Origin: Methanoregula sp.
GTDB lineage: Archaea > Halobacteriota > Methanomicrobia > Methanomicrobiales > Methanospirillaceae
NCBI GenBank assembly: GCA_030694985.1
Contig: JAUYTV010000037.1
Span: 124,001 to 188,000, forward strand
Length of the DNA: 64,000 nucleotides
Direction: 5' to 3'
Shown here: in pieces, positions 21,482 through 30,426 of the stretch
How the letters are laid out: the number at the start of each line of letters is the position of its first letter
Position numbering within the stretch: the stretch's first letter is position 1
Made by a program: the position numbers and the translations under genes
The notes under the pieces: generated by a model
Told to the model about the DNA's origin: nothing
Database searches by the model: none
Seen by the model: the letters and a program-made list of their open reading frames with translations, nothing else

Positions 21482-21679
21482 ATGGCATACGAAGGATACA
21501 TGCTGGTGCTGTTTGGCGTTGTTATCATAGCACAGCAGTTCATCCTATACCTGATGTACGTGCGTATCCAGCAATTATTAAAAGAGATTAACACGGTCGA
21601 TGGTAAGATCCGGATCACCGATACGGAACTTGAAAATCTCATCACTAGAGTTGTGGAGTTCAAACGGGGCAAGATCTAA
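21482..21679 (+). CDS. Small membrane coiled-coil protein
   Basis: 65 residues: one membrane helix (about 6-26, YMLVLFGVVIIAQQFILYLMY) followed by a charged helix with heptad-like spacing (IQQLLKEINTVDGKIRITDTELENLITRVVEF). A good ribosome-binding site (GGGGGAT) precedes the ATG. The layout resembles FtsB/FtsL-like or MinD-partner proteins, but I cannot name a family. The tight linkage to minD is the main clue. Confidence 0.65.
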   Translation: MAYEGYMLVLFGVVIIAQQFILYLMYVRIQQLLKEINTVDGKIRITDTELENLITRVVEFKRGKI

Positions 21680-21749
21680 ACGAGCAAAAAAACATCCCGC
21701 TTTTTTTACAACAAGTTACATAAGGAATCTAGTCCTACATTATGAGAAC

Positions 21750-21823
21750 GGGGCCATAGGGTAGCCTGGCCATCCTAGGAGACTGGGGGTCTTCTGACCT
21801 GAGTTCAAATCTCAGTGGCCCCA
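21750..21823 (+). tRNA. tRNA-Pro (anticodon GGG)
   Basis: Acceptor GGGGCCA pairs with TGGCCCC. Anticodon stem GGAGA/TCTTC encloses CTGGGGG, giving anticodon GGG. T arm CTGAG-TTCAAAT-CTCAG. Discriminator A; no intron; CCA not encoded. Confidence 0.9.
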
Positions 21824-21847
21824 TTAAATTATTTTTCAGGCATTGTT

Positions 21848-22705
21848 ATGAAGATTACCGGCACCTGCACAGATTGTCTTATCTCCCGCGTGCGTCTGGA
21901 GTGCAGATTATGCAATGCAACGGATGCAAAGACAGCTGAGGCAGTTTTTGAATGCACAGCTCTGTTAGAAGAAATAAAAAACGCCCCGCTAAGTCATCCA
22001 CAAATCGCAAGCAGGATTCACCGCAGGGCCTACGAAATTCTGGGCACTTCCGATCCATTTGCAAAACTAAAAAGGGAGGGCAACAACCAGGCAATCGAAG
22101 TCTGCAAAAAGGTGCAGGGCGATCTGGTTACATTCCGGGATTTTGTGCTTGCAGCAGTCATTGCCAATACTTTTGATTATGGCGTGAAGGGGCACACGGT
22201 TGCAGAAGATTTTTCAGAGTTTTTCGAGCGGGAGTTTGAGAAAGGCCTGACAATTGATGATACGGATGCAATCCTCCCGCTCTGCACCAGCGTTGTATAC
22301 TTAAGCGACAACTGTGGCGAGATTGTGCTCGACCGCCTGCTCATCAAATACTTAAAATCACGGGGCGCTCATGTGACGCTTGCAGTCAAGGATGCGCCCG
22401 CCCTCAACGATGCCACCTTGCAGGATGCATGGGACTTACACCTCGATTTCATTGTAGACTGCCTCACGACAACCGGTGGCGGGGCAGAGATTGGCATCTG
22501 CATGGAAAACATTCCTGATGATTTGAGGAACGCGATTAAGCGCTGTACAATTATCATAGCAAAAGGCATGGCAAACTTCGAGTCTCTTTCAGAAATGGAG
22601 AACCTGCCCCCCGTTGCTTACCTGATGGCAGCAAAGTGCGGGCCGGTTGCAGAAGAAGCGGGCGGTGTGCCGGTTGGTTCAAAGATCGCAATGCTGCGGA
22701 AGTAA
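21848..22705 (+). CDS. DUF89 family phosphatase-like protein
   Basis: A 285-residue protein of the DUF89/ARMT1 family, which includes metal-dependent damage-control phosphatases. Visible signatures: N-terminal zinc-like CTDCLISRVRLECRLC, the active-site segment LSDNCGEIVLDRLLIKYL, VTLAVKDAPALNDAT and AKGMANFESLSE. The ORF track begins inside tRNA-Pro; ATG 21848 (MKITGTCTDC) is the natural start. The archaeal substrate is unknown. Confidence 0.85.
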   Translation: MKITGTCTDCLISRVRLECRLCNATDAKTAEAVFECTALLEEIKNAPLSHPQIASRIHRRAYEILGTSDPFAKLKREGNNQAIEVCKKVQGDLVTFRDFVLAAVIANTFDYGVKGHTVAEDFSEFFEREFEKGLTIDDTDAILPLCTSVVYLSDNCGEIVLDRLLIKYLKSRGAHVTLAVKDAPALNDATLQDAWDLHLDFIVDCLTTTGGGAEIGICMENIPDDLRNAIKRCTIIIAKGMANFESLSEMENLPPVAYLMAAKCGPVAEEAGGVPVGSKIAMLRK

Positions 22706-23330
22706 TTTTCTCGTCTGAATATTCACTCCACAGTTAAATAGACAAAGGGAAATTTTTTTGATTGGAGATTTCTTTTTGTAACGATCCCGTCTATAACTCC
22801 AATCATACAAAATGGAAAATTTTAAGATCACCAACGGCATCCGGTGCCACATTCTGGTTTTAGCATCTATCTTCGATTATTGTGTAATGCGCAACCATTA
22901 GATGTGCGAAAAATGTGATGAACTTAGCACATTCTGGTTCGAATATTGTGAGCGGGTGATTTTTATATATCCAATCTTATGAAAAATAAATCGTGTGGAT
23001 GTCCAGGCTTGGGAGACTGCCATTAATCGCAGGGGAGCCCGTAATGTGGGCAAAATTTGGTTGTTAACGGAATTTGGCAAAACTGCATTTGAAGATTTTG
23101 TGTAACTCATTTTTTAAGAAAACACCCTCTTTAAACGAAATTTATTAAGGCAACCTTTTGCTGGCAAGAATCATCGACATGCCCGGAACACCCGACTAAA
23201 ACAAGATTGTCCCGGATCACAAACACCCCCCCGCGCCCAACGGTAAATTCCCTCAGCATTTCCCATTTTTAATCCATTCTCCGCTAACCATTCCCAATAC
23301 CATTTTATCTGCACACTCCTATCATTAATC
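22706..23330. other. 625-bp region without an intact gene
   Basis: Apart from the broken reading frame listed separately, I see only a short direct repeat: CACATTCTGGTT at 22848-22859 and again at 22928-22939. The last 200 bp before the NfeD gene look noncoding. Confidence 0.5.
22812..23105 (+). pseudogene. Possible decayed small gene with two in-frame stops
   Basis: One frame reads MENFKITNGIRCHILVLAS...VMRNH, TAG, MCEKCDELSTFWFEYCERV...PIL, TGA, KINRVDVQAWETAINRRGARN...WLLTEFGKTAFEDFV, then TAA. Each piece looks protein-like; the middle has a CxxC and the last resembles the end of a winged-helix protein. It could be a pseudogene, separate mini-genes, or chance. No family recognised. Confidence 0.3.
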
Positions 23331-23792
23331 ATGGTACTTCCTGATCTGCAATTATCCCTGGGATGGCTGCTTATTATCGCTGGAGCTCTGCTGCTTCTTG
23401 TTGAGGTTTACAACCCGGGTTTTTTTGCAACTGTACCTGCTACCGTATTGATCATTTTAGGTGTCCTGCAACTCATGGGCGTGGATATATCCAACCCGTG
23501 GGCGGGGGGCATAATAGGCATTGTGACGGCCATCTGTGCAGCCGTTTTTACTGTCTGGATGTATGGAAAGATTACTACAGACAAGAGCCCGACGACTATC
23601 AGCCGGGATTCGTTGATTGGAATGGAAGGTTATGTGCAGAAATCTATTGATGCGACTTCAATCTCCGGTAAAGTCGTGATCGGAAGTACGGAATGGAGCG
23701 CTCGCTCGACCGGTGCCATAATTCCGGTCGGAAAGCGGGTAAAAGTGGTAAGTTCTCAAGGTGTACACATCGTAGTTGAAGAGGTAGTATAA
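23331..23792 (+). CDS. NfeD-like membrane protein
   Basis: 153 residues with membrane helices near the N-terminus (LGWLLIIAGALLLLVEVYNPGFFATVPATVLIILGVLQL and GIIGIVTAICAAVFTVWMYG) and a C-terminal OB-fold domain (LIGMEGYVQKSIDATSISGKVVIGSTEWSARSTGAIIPVGKRVKVV). This is the short NfeD form. NfeD and SPFH proteins work together at membrane microdomains; the SPFH gene starts 1 nt after this stop. Confidence 0.88.
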   Translation: MVLPDLQLSLGWLLIIAGALLLLVEVYNPGFFATVPATVLIILGVLQLMGVDISNPWAGGIIGIVTAICAAVFTVWMYGKITTDKSPTTISRDSLIGMEGYVQKSIDATSISGKVVIGSTEWSARSTGAIIPVGKRVKVVSSQGVHIVVEEVV

Positions 23793-23793
23793 C

Positions 23794-24894
23794 ATGGCAT
23801 TTCTCGAAACACTCATCATCATATTTCTAATCCTTGTCATTGTCATCATTTTTGCAAAAGGTGTGGTGATTGTCCAGCCATACGAACAGGGACTCCACAT
23901 CCGGCTCGGCCAGTATGTCGGGCGGATGAATCCCGGTTTCCGCTGGATAATACCGTTTGTAAGTGATGTGACCAAACTCGACCTCCGCACACAGGTTATG
24001 GATGTCCCGAGCCAGGAAGTGATCACCAAGGATAACTCGCCTACCAATGTGGATGCCATCGTCTACGTAAGAGTTATCGACCCGGAAAAAGCCTTCTTCG
24101 AAGTCACGAATTATCGTCTGGCAACAGTTATGCTTGCCCAGACCAGTTTAAGAGGCATCATCGGAGATATGGAACTCGATGAAGTGCTCTACAACCGCGA
24201 CGTTATCAATACAAAACTTCGCGACATTCTTGACCGTGAGACCGACCAGTGGGGTGTCAAAGTCGAGCGGGTGGAGATAAAGGAAGTTGATCCTGTCGCT
24301 GCTGTTAAAAATGCCATGACTGAGCAGACCGCAGCAGAACGTGCCCGGCGTGCGGCAATCCTGAGGGCCGATGGTGATAAACGTTCTGCTATCCTCAAAG
24401 CTGAAGGTCTCCGGCAGTCCATGATCCTTGAAGCCGAGGGTGAACGGCAGAGCAAGGTGCTGAGAGCAGAAGGAGAGCGGCTATCGCGGATTCTCCAGGC
24501 ACAGGGAGAGGCACAGGGACTACGTATCCTTTCAGTGGGTGCAGCCCCGCTCGACAACCGGGCAATGACCGTTCTTACCTTAAACGCGCTCAAGAACATG
24601 GCAGATGGCCAGGCAACCAAGATCATCTTCCCGTTCGAGCTCTCGCAGTTGATCCGGCAGGGTGCAAAATTCCTTGGGGCAACGGATGAGACAGCAGAAG
24701 TGATTGCAGGTCGTCCGGTTATGGATGAAACCATCCTTGGTGATATGCCCCAGCGCGAAGAGGTTAACGCCATCTTAAAAGAGATAAAGGATGCGGTCCC
24801 GAAAGTTTCGGTAGATGAACTTAAAGATACCAGCAAACGCAAGCTAGCAATCGATGCGGAAAAAGAAGAGAACGCTGTCCCGCCAGCAGGATAA
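23794..24894 (+). CDS. SPFH/band 7 (stomatin-like) protein
   Basis: 366 residues: an N-terminal membrane helix (about 5-25), the band 7 domain (GVVIVQPYEQGLHIRLGQYVGRMNPGFRWIIPF...DVPSQEVITKDNSPTNVDAIVYVRV), then a long coiled coil. Within the coiled coil, five consecutive 11-residue repeats are visible, each (I/V)LxAEGxRxSx (about residues 189-243). The C-terminus is a charged tail. Stomatin-like proteins form ring oligomers in the membrane and modulate channels or proteases. Operon with NfeD. Confidence 0.9.
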   Translation: MAFLETLIIIFLILVIVIIFAKGVVIVQPYEQGLHIRLGQYVGRMNPGFRWIIPFVSDVTKLDLRTQVMDVPSQEVITKDNSPTNVDAIVYVRVIDPEKAFFEVTNYRLATVMLAQTSLRGIIGDMELDEVLYNRDVINTKLRDILDRETDQWGVKVERVEIKEVDPVAAVKNAMTEQTAAERARRAAILRADGDKRSAILKAEGLRQSMILEAEGERQSKVLRAEGERLSRILQAQGEAQGLRILSVGAAPLDNRAMTVLTLNALKNMADGQATKIIFPFELSQLIRQGAKFLGATDETAEVIAGRPVMDETILGDMPQREEVNAILKEIKDAVPKVSVDELKDTSKRKLAIDAEKEENAVPPAG

Positions 24895-25119
24895 TCCCTT
24901 CATCTGTTTTATCTCTTTTTTTATTATCCATTTACATTCCCCAACTTGAAGTTGCAACTCTGACCTCCTCCACCGGCCAGCGCACTAAAAAAAAAGGATG
25001 GGTGCTGCAAACCTTGATGCTGGTGGCAAAGGTGTGGTAAAATAATTTTACAAATCCGTGAAAAATCTGGTGATCTATCTTGCAGGGAAAATCATATGGT
25101 GATTCATTCTGCCAGTATT

Positions 25120-26412
25120 TCACATATGAAGAACGTACGGCAGAGCAATCAGCGATATGAGGACAACCAGCATCAGGTAGGAGACTGCACTGGTCACATA
25201 CCCGGAATATTTTAAGAGCCCGCGGCGATCGAGAAGACGATCAACTGCTTCTTTAAAGATATAACCTCCATCGAGCGGCACCATGGGAATTGCGTTGAAT
25301 ATCCCCACGTTGATATTGATCCAGGCGCACCAGAAAAGCAGGTGGATCAGATCCCAGAATCCGGAAAAAGGCACCTGGTAGTAGGAAGAATCAGGGCTAT
25401 CGAACGCTAATATGCGGAGGAACTGGATACTGGTGTCGTTTGCAAAAGGAATAACGAGGAACTGGAAGAACCCGAGCGGTGAGAGCATTCCCCCGATTGC
25501 AGACTTAATCGTATCACCATCATAGTACTGCACACCCATAAATCCGCTTGATTGACCTGTATACTCCGCTGGCCATGCCGCAAGCGTGAGAGAATAATCC
25601 TTTAAAATTTTGTTTTTCTCAACGGTGAGGGTGACTGTTTGGCCGGGTTTTGTTGTGTTTAAAAGATTTGATATCTCGCCACGACTTGAAGTAGGTACAC
25701 CATTGATTGCTGTTACCAGAGAGCCCGGGGGAATACCGGCATTTTCTGCAGGATAGTTCTTGTAAATCCCGTGGATAACCGGTGTCGACAGTGGTGTGAC
25801 AAAGCCCATGCAGAGAATGAGAAGTATAAAGCAGGCAAAACCAACAACAAGGTTATTGGTAATTCCTGCCCCAAACATCCGCACCTTGGGTATGCCCTTT
25901 GTCTTTTCCAGATCTTCTTCATCCGGCTCTACAAAGAACCCGATCGGGATGACTGCGATCAAAGCTCCCATAGTCCGCACTTTGATGTTTTCAACCCGGC
26001 AGAGGATCGCATGCCCGAATTCGTGGACCGCAATCGTGATGACAAACGCAAGCCAGACTGCAAACGTTGATGGTACATACTCATTGAGACCGGGTATGAG
26101 CAGGAGGTTTTGCGGTTTGTAGATACCAGTGGGCTCCGGCTGGATGAGCAGCGTGTAGCGCACCGAGATGAAGAGCATTACGGTAATGAAAACGGATACG
26201 ATGATTACCGCAATCACGCCGGCAGACCCATATATCCGGAAAAATGTGCGGAATGCGGTGAATTTGTCGAAGAACCCGACATGTTTTGTCCTGATTGCCA
26301 TGATCGGGCCATAAAAGACAATGTGTTCTTCCCAGAGTTTATTCCGATGAATGACAAACGCTATCGCTGTATAGATAGCAACCAGAAGAACTAGAATGAG
26401 GAGCCCATCCAT
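25120..26412 (-). CDS. Site-2 protease-type membrane metalloprotease (M50) with PDZ domain
   Basis: 430 residues with several membrane helices. The zinc motif AVHEFGHAIL lies near residue 130, and the second ligand region FNAIPMVPLDGGYI near residue 365. Between them is a PDZ domain (GIYKNYPAENAGIPPGSLVTAINGVPTSSRGEISNLL). It should cleave membrane proteins within the bilayer. The ORF track starts 16 codons earlier; I chose ATG 26412 (MDGLLILVLLVA), which begins with the first helix. It stands alone between convergent and divergent neighbours. Confidence 0.88.
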   Translation of the reverse strand: MDGLLILVLLVAIYTAIAFVIHRNKLWEEHIVFYGPIMAIRTKHVGFFDKFTAFRTFFRIYGSAGVIAVIIVSVFITVMLFISVRYTLLIQPEPTGIYKPQNLLLIPGLNEYVPSTFAVWLAFVITIAVHEFGHAILCRVENIKVRTMGALIAVIPIGFFVEPDEEDLEKTKGIPKVRMFGAGITNNLVVGFACFILLILCMGFVTPLSTPVIHGIYKNYPAENAGIPPGSLVTAINGVPTSSRGEISNLLNTTKPGQTVTLTVEKNKILKDYSLTLAAWPAEYTGQSSGFMGVQYYDGDTIKSAIGGMLSPLGFFQFLVIPFANDTSIQFLRILAFDSPDSSYYQVPFSGFWDLIHLLFWCAWININVGIFNAIPMVPLDGGYIFKEAVDRLLDRRGLLKYSGYVTSAVSYLMLVVLISLIALPYVLHM

Positions 26413-26594
26413 TCCATTACTATGGCATTGCAGGGCTGATAAAGTATTCACCCGTGGCAATTCCGGCGCTGGTTAAAAAACAGGTACATTTATTCATCTC
26501 ATGTTCTTTCCTGGAATTGTTATACTACCTGAAACTTAGGCTATTGCGTGTGGCAAAAAAAAATCACGAAATTATAAAATAGAACAAAACTGCA

Positions 26595-27425
26595 ATGGGA
26601 ACTATGCGTCGGGTTCTGGATATTATCGCTCTAATCTTATTTTGTGCAATCATAATCACTCCTGTTCTGGCAGACTCCCGTGATTATTCCAACCAGTATA
26701 TCACCAATTCTTACAATTACGTTCTTGAGGGGAGACAAGGCACCCTGTCCCTTGCGCTTTCAACGGATTTGGAGGACGATTATCTGATAAAAAAACCCAA
26801 GTGGGATATTAATGACAACGCATCGTACTTCTTATCATATATGAACGATCCTGCCCAGAAACAGTATATTAAAACCCTGGCTGATGAGATCCGGCAAGAG
26901 ACACAAAATCCTGATGACCAGGCACGAATTGCAGCCAGCCTTGTCCAGCACATCACTTACGAAAAGGGAACCAAATACCGGTACCCCTATGAAGTTCTCT
27001 ACCAGAATAACGGCGTATGTGGGGAAAAATCGATGCTTATTGCTGCCCTGTTTAAGGAGCTGGGATTCAAGTCTTCAGTCCTGTATTTCGTTCCTGAAAA
27101 TCATATGACTGCGGGTATTTCCTGCCCGGCACCCTATGATTTTAAAGGTTCCGGGTATTGTATCATTGAAGCCACCCACCCTTACATTATTACTGACGAA
27201 ACCGCTTTCTGGACAAGTTCCCGCCAGGCAGACTGGTCCATGCCGGAAGTGATTGGAACATCAGAAGGCCGCTCGCTCGACAGCAGTGATAATGATTATT
27301 ATGATGCCCGCACGTGGATCAACCTGAAATTGGAAAATTATGCAACACGCGAAGCCGGCAGAACCCTTTCTTCAGAGGATTATCAGCGTTGGTACCAGAT
27401 CAAAGACAAATATGATCTGTCCTGA
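26595..27425 (+). CDS. Secreted transglutaminase-like cysteine protein
   Basis: 276 residues with a signal peptide (VLDIIALILFCAIIITPVLA). The core carries the transglutaminase-like Cys-His-Asp/Glu arrangement: NNGVCGEKSMLIAALFKELGF (Cys near 140), ENHMTAGI (His near 169) and YCIIEATHP. In archaea such proteins may be peptidases or amidases at the cell surface. A Met 3 residues in (MRRVLD) is an alternative start. Confidence 0.75.
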   Translation: MGTMRRVLDIIALILFCAIIITPVLADSRDYSNQYITNSYNYVLEGRQGTLSLALSTDLEDDYLIKKPKWDINDNASYFLSYMNDPAQKQYIKTLADEIRQETQNPDDQARIAASLVQHITYEKGTKYRYPYEVLYQNNGVCGEKSMLIAALFKELGFKSSVLYFVPENHMTAGISCPAPYDFKGSGYCIIEATHPYIITDETAFWTSSRQADWSMPEVIGTSEGRSLDSSDNDYYDARTWINLKLENYATREAGRTLSSEDYQRWYQIKDKYDLS

Positions 27426-27596
27426 TCAGATGGGGCCGTGTCCCGGATCAAAATTGATAAACCAATCCGGAAGAACTCCATTTTTGATCCCTGTGAAAAA
27501 TGACTGGTTGCGGATTACTGTTTTTTATTGCAGAGCGGGATTTTCCCATTTTCCTATCGGATGATAACTAATTGTTAAGCGGTTGAGGAAAAACCG

Positions 27597-28235
27597 TTAA
27601 AAATCTCCCAAACTGCTCTGGGTCTTTTTTGCAAGGATGGTACTCACCGTCTTCCAGCTCTTCCGGGCAATGGGAGGCGGGATGCGGTGTTCATCGATAT
27701 ACGCATTGAGAAACCTGATGGTGACCGGGTCGGCAGGATATCCGCTGCCGATATCTCCATATTTTTTTGCAAGCATGGCAATAGCCCTGTCACGGGTGAC
27801 CTTTGCGATGATGCTTGCCGCAGAGACAACCGGGAATTTCTCATCCGCATGGTGCTCTGACACAATCTCGCAGGGCCGTTCCAGATGGCTTTTTACCATC
27901 TCTGCATACCGGAACGAGTTCACATCGCAGGCATCCACATACGCACAGGCAGGAGAGAGTTTAGTTATTACCTGTGCATGTGCCCTTGCAACAGCCGCAT
28001 TCAGGGTCATATCCTGCCGGACTGCATCAATTTCCTGCGCGTCAAGTTTTACGATTGCAACCCGGCATTTTTTCCGGATTATTGTATACAGGCGTTCTCG
28101 CTCTTTAGCGGTTAGTAGTTTTGAATCCTTAATTCCGAGGTCTGCAAGGATATCATCTGAGGATACACCGACTGCTGCAACCACCATTGGTCCGAGCACC
28201 GAACCCTTGCCCGCTTCATCCACCCCGCAGATCAT
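27597..28235 (-). CDS. rnhB: Ribonuclease HII
   Basis: 212 residues with the type 2 RNase H signature ICGVDEAGKGSVLGPMVVAAVG and the acidic residues in AYVDACDVN and VVSAASIIAKVTRDRAIAML. It removes RNA from RNA-DNA hybrids and single ribonucleotides from DNA. The ORF track extends 34 codons upstream into the trkA promoter; ATG 28235 puts the catalytic motif at residues 1-14 as in archaeal homologs. Divergent from trkA. Confidence 0.93.
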   Translation of the reverse strand: MICGVDEAGKGSVLGPMVVAAVGVSSDDILADLGIKDSKLLTAKERERLYTIIRKKCRVAIVKLDAQEIDAVRQDMTLNAAVARAHAQVITKLSPACAYVDACDVNSFRYAEMVKSHLERPCEIVSEHHADEKFPVVSAASIIAKVTRDRAIAMLAKKYGDIGSGYPADPVTIRFLNAYIDEHRIPPPIARKSWKTVSTILAKKTQSSLGDF

Positions 28236-28290
28236 TAAGAAAAGTGTTGATGCGCAAAATATTTCAATGCCGATGATGGAAACGGTAATC

Positions 28291-28959
28291 ATGTATATCA
28301 TCATCGTAGGGCTCGGCGGAATCGGAAAAAACCTCACAAGACTGGCGATCGAGCACTCCCATAATGTCGTAGTGATCGATCAGCACGAGGACCGGTGCGA
28401 GGATATTCTTGAGCACTACGATGTACTTGCAGTTACGGGAAATGCCACAGATAAATCTATTTTAGAAGAGGCCGGCATTGACCGGGCAGACGCCCTGATA
28501 GCAACAACCAGCGATGACTCGGTCAACCTGATGACCTGCTGGCTTGCCAAAAAATTCCGGGTCGCCAATGTGGTTGCGATCGTCAACCAGCCCTCGCATT
28601 CGGACTTTTTTAAAGAAGTCGGCGTCCGGATCAGCGAGAACCCGGACGAACTTGTGGCATCCCGTCTCTACTACTGGACGCAGAACCCCCAGCTCCAGCA
28701 GCTCGCCTCTATTCCGGGCGGCACCATCTTTGAGATCGTGGCTGAACAAGGAGCTCCTATCGTGGATCACGAGATCCGCGAGCTCAAGGTCAAGGACTTT
28801 GTCTTTATTGCGATCCGCAGGGCCGGTGGAATTTTAATCATCCCAAGTGGCAACGTGAAGATCCAGTCAGGAGACATCTTTACGGTCTTTACCAAAAAAG
28901 AAGCAGAAGATGACTGCCTGCGCCTGCTCAACAAACAACTGAAAAAATCAACGGAGTGA
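28291..28959 (+). CDS. trkA: TrkA-like potassium uptake regulator
   Basis: 222 residues: a Rossmann NAD-binding domain ([39 protein letters not shown]) and a C-terminal TrkA-C/RCK domain ([47 protein letters not shown]). It would gate a Trk/Ktr potassium channel; no TrkH gene is in the window. The ORF track joins it to 218 upstream codons antisense to rnhB; ATG 28291 is the correct start. Its 3' end overlaps the convergent reductase gene by 12 nt. Confidence 0.92.
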   Translation: MYIIIVGLGGIGKNLTRLAIEHSHNVVVIDQHEDRCEDILEHYDVLAVTGNATDKSILEEAGIDRADALIATTSDDSVNLMTCWLAKKFRVANVVAIVNQPSHSDFFKEVGVRISENPDELVASRLYYWTQNPQLQQLASIPGGTIFEIVAEQGAPIVDHEIRELKVKDFVFIAIRRAGGILIIPSGNVKIQSGDIFTVFTKKEAEDDCLRLLNKQLKKSTE

Positions 28960-30144
28960 GGCTGCGAGCGCGCCCAGCTCGAGCATCAGTTTCGGGTTTA
29001 CCCGGATAATCTCTTTTATCAGGCTGATGGTGGAAAATTCCTTTAAGTTCATTTTCGAGACCGAGTGGATGATCTCGTTGAGTTTTGCATCGGGTTGCTT
29101 GATCAAATATTCCTTGATATGGTAATTGCGCTCGATCGCTTTTCCCATCTTTGACGCACGCCATGTCTTGTCGTAGGCCATGAGCGCCTTTTTCGAGGTA
29201 TCGCCTTTACTGATGCAGTCTGCGGCAACTTCTGCAGCAAGCCTGCCCGTATACATGGCATTGTAGATGCCACCACCGGTTAAGGGATCGACTACGCGGG
29301 CTGCATCACCGGTGATCAGGAAATTATCTGCAACTGTGCAGTCAAGCGGACGGCACACAGATACGCCTCCGGGAATATATTCGATCGTCTTTCCGTTCGG
29401 GAAGGTCTTTTTTACGAATTTGTCAAGGTAATCCTTTGCCCGGTGCCCTTGCCCGCTCTTCTTACCGGAGATACCAATGCCGACATTTGCCGTGCGGTGA
29501 CCCTTGGGAAAGACCCAGAGATAACCTTCCGGTGCCACATCATTACCGAGATAAAAGACCGTGGAGTGCGGATCGATGTCAACATTGGCCATCACGTACT
29601 GGACTCCACTCATGATCTCCCTCACCGGGACGGTGGTGTCGATGCCACACCATTTCGAAAACTTGGATTCCACACCATCAGCCGCGATCACGACATCGGC
29701 TTTCACATTGGTAACTTTCCCGCAGTATTCGATCTTTGCCCCTTTTAAAAGACCGTCTTCCATAATCGGGGCGGCGGCACGGGACTTGACTGCTACATCT
29801 GCACCAGCCTCTGCTGCCTTCCAGACAAGCTCACGGTCGAAAAACTTGCGGTCCAGGACATAGCCAACCTTGCCGCCAGCCATTTCAGACTCGAGTTTCA
29901 TTAAAAATCCGTCAGGTGCGACAATGCCGGCACCGTGCATTTCAGCAGAGATCCAGCGCGGGTCGGGATCGATGAACTCATGGAGAGCTTCTTGCCCTAT
30001 ACCCTCGGCACAGCGTACCGGAGCACCGATTGCCGGGCGCTTCTCTACGATAAGTGCAGACAAGCCCTTCTCGGCAGCAGTCCTTCCGGCAAGAGCGCCT
30101 GCCGGTCCGCCTCCGATGATGAGCACGTCATACTTATTTTTCAT
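28948..30144 (-). CDS. Geranylgeranyl reductase family flavoprotein
   Basis: 398 residues with the FAD-binding [39 protein letters not shown] at the N-terminus, the [14 protein letters not shown] motif in the middle, and [27 protein letters not shown] near 280. This family saturates the isoprenoid chains of archaeal membrane lipids (digeranylgeranylglycerophospholipid reductase). A two-cluster ferredoxin gene overlaps its start by 11 nt and probably supplies electrons. Confidence 0.9.
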   Translation of the reverse strand: MKNKYDVLIIGGGPAGALAGRTAAEKGLSALIVEKRPAIGAPVRCAEGIGQEALHEFIDPDPRWISAEMHGAGIVAPDGFLMKLESEMAGGKVGYVLDRKFFDRELVWKAAEAGADVAVKSRAAAPIMEDGLLKGAKIEYCGKVTNVKADVVIAADGVESKFSKWCGIDTTVPVREIMSGVQYVMANVDIDPHSTVFYLGNDVAPEGYLWVFPKGHRTANVGIGISGKKSGQGHRAKDYLDKFVKKTFPNGKTIEYIPGGVSVCRPLDCTVADNFLITGDAARVVDPLTGGGIYNAMYTGRLAAEVAADCISKGDTSKKALMAYDKTWRASKMGKAIERNYHIKEYLIKQPDAKLNEIIHSVSKMNLKEFSTISLIKEIIRVNPKLMLELGALAASLR

Positions 30145-30310
30145 TGACTACCTCCAGGGCACCTAAGGGGCAGACTTTTGCACAGATTCCACAACTCGTG
30201 CAGTTTGGCTCTACAGAGAGGTACGCATCGATCAGTTCAAGGGCGCCTTCGGGGCAGACTGATACACAGCATCCGCAGTATCCACAAATATCCCGATGTA
30301 CTTTGAGCAT
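30134..30310 (-). CDS. 2[4Fe-4S] ferredoxin
   Basis: 58 residues holding two complete cluster motifs, [12 protein letters not shown] and [12 protein letters not shown]. The ORF track starts 34 codons too early; ATG 30310 (MLKVHRD) fits ferredoxin size. A minus-strand TATA-like tttaatag lies at 30361-30368, separating this unit from the ahb operon. Coupled by overlap to the geranylgeranyl reductase. Confidence 0.92.
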   Translation of the reverse strand: MLKVHRDICGYCGCCVSVCPEGALELIDAYLSVEPNCTSCGICAKVCPLGALEVVNEK

Positions 30311-30426
30311 TGAGAGATCATGTTGGTTTTTTCCTTCATTAATTGTTGCGATAAAAAAAACTATTAAATGTATGTGCGAACGGCGAAGGTCCCAAAAAAG
30401 GAAATGGTCCACTCACCGTCAGCACA

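Noticed and set aside
22848-22939. Direct repeat CACATTCTGGTT x2 considered as a CRISPR start
   Set aside because: Only two short, imperfectly flanked copies 80 bp apart; no array, no cas genes in the window.
22902-23105. Selenocysteine or pyrrolysine readthrough of the broken frame
   Set aside because: These coding systems are not expected in Methanomicrobiales and no SECIS- or PYLIS-like structure was recognised; decay is the simpler reading.
27637-28290. N-terminal 218-codon extension of trkA in the ORF track
   Set aside because: It is antisense to rnhB; the natural TrkA start is ATG 28291 with the Rossmann motif at once.
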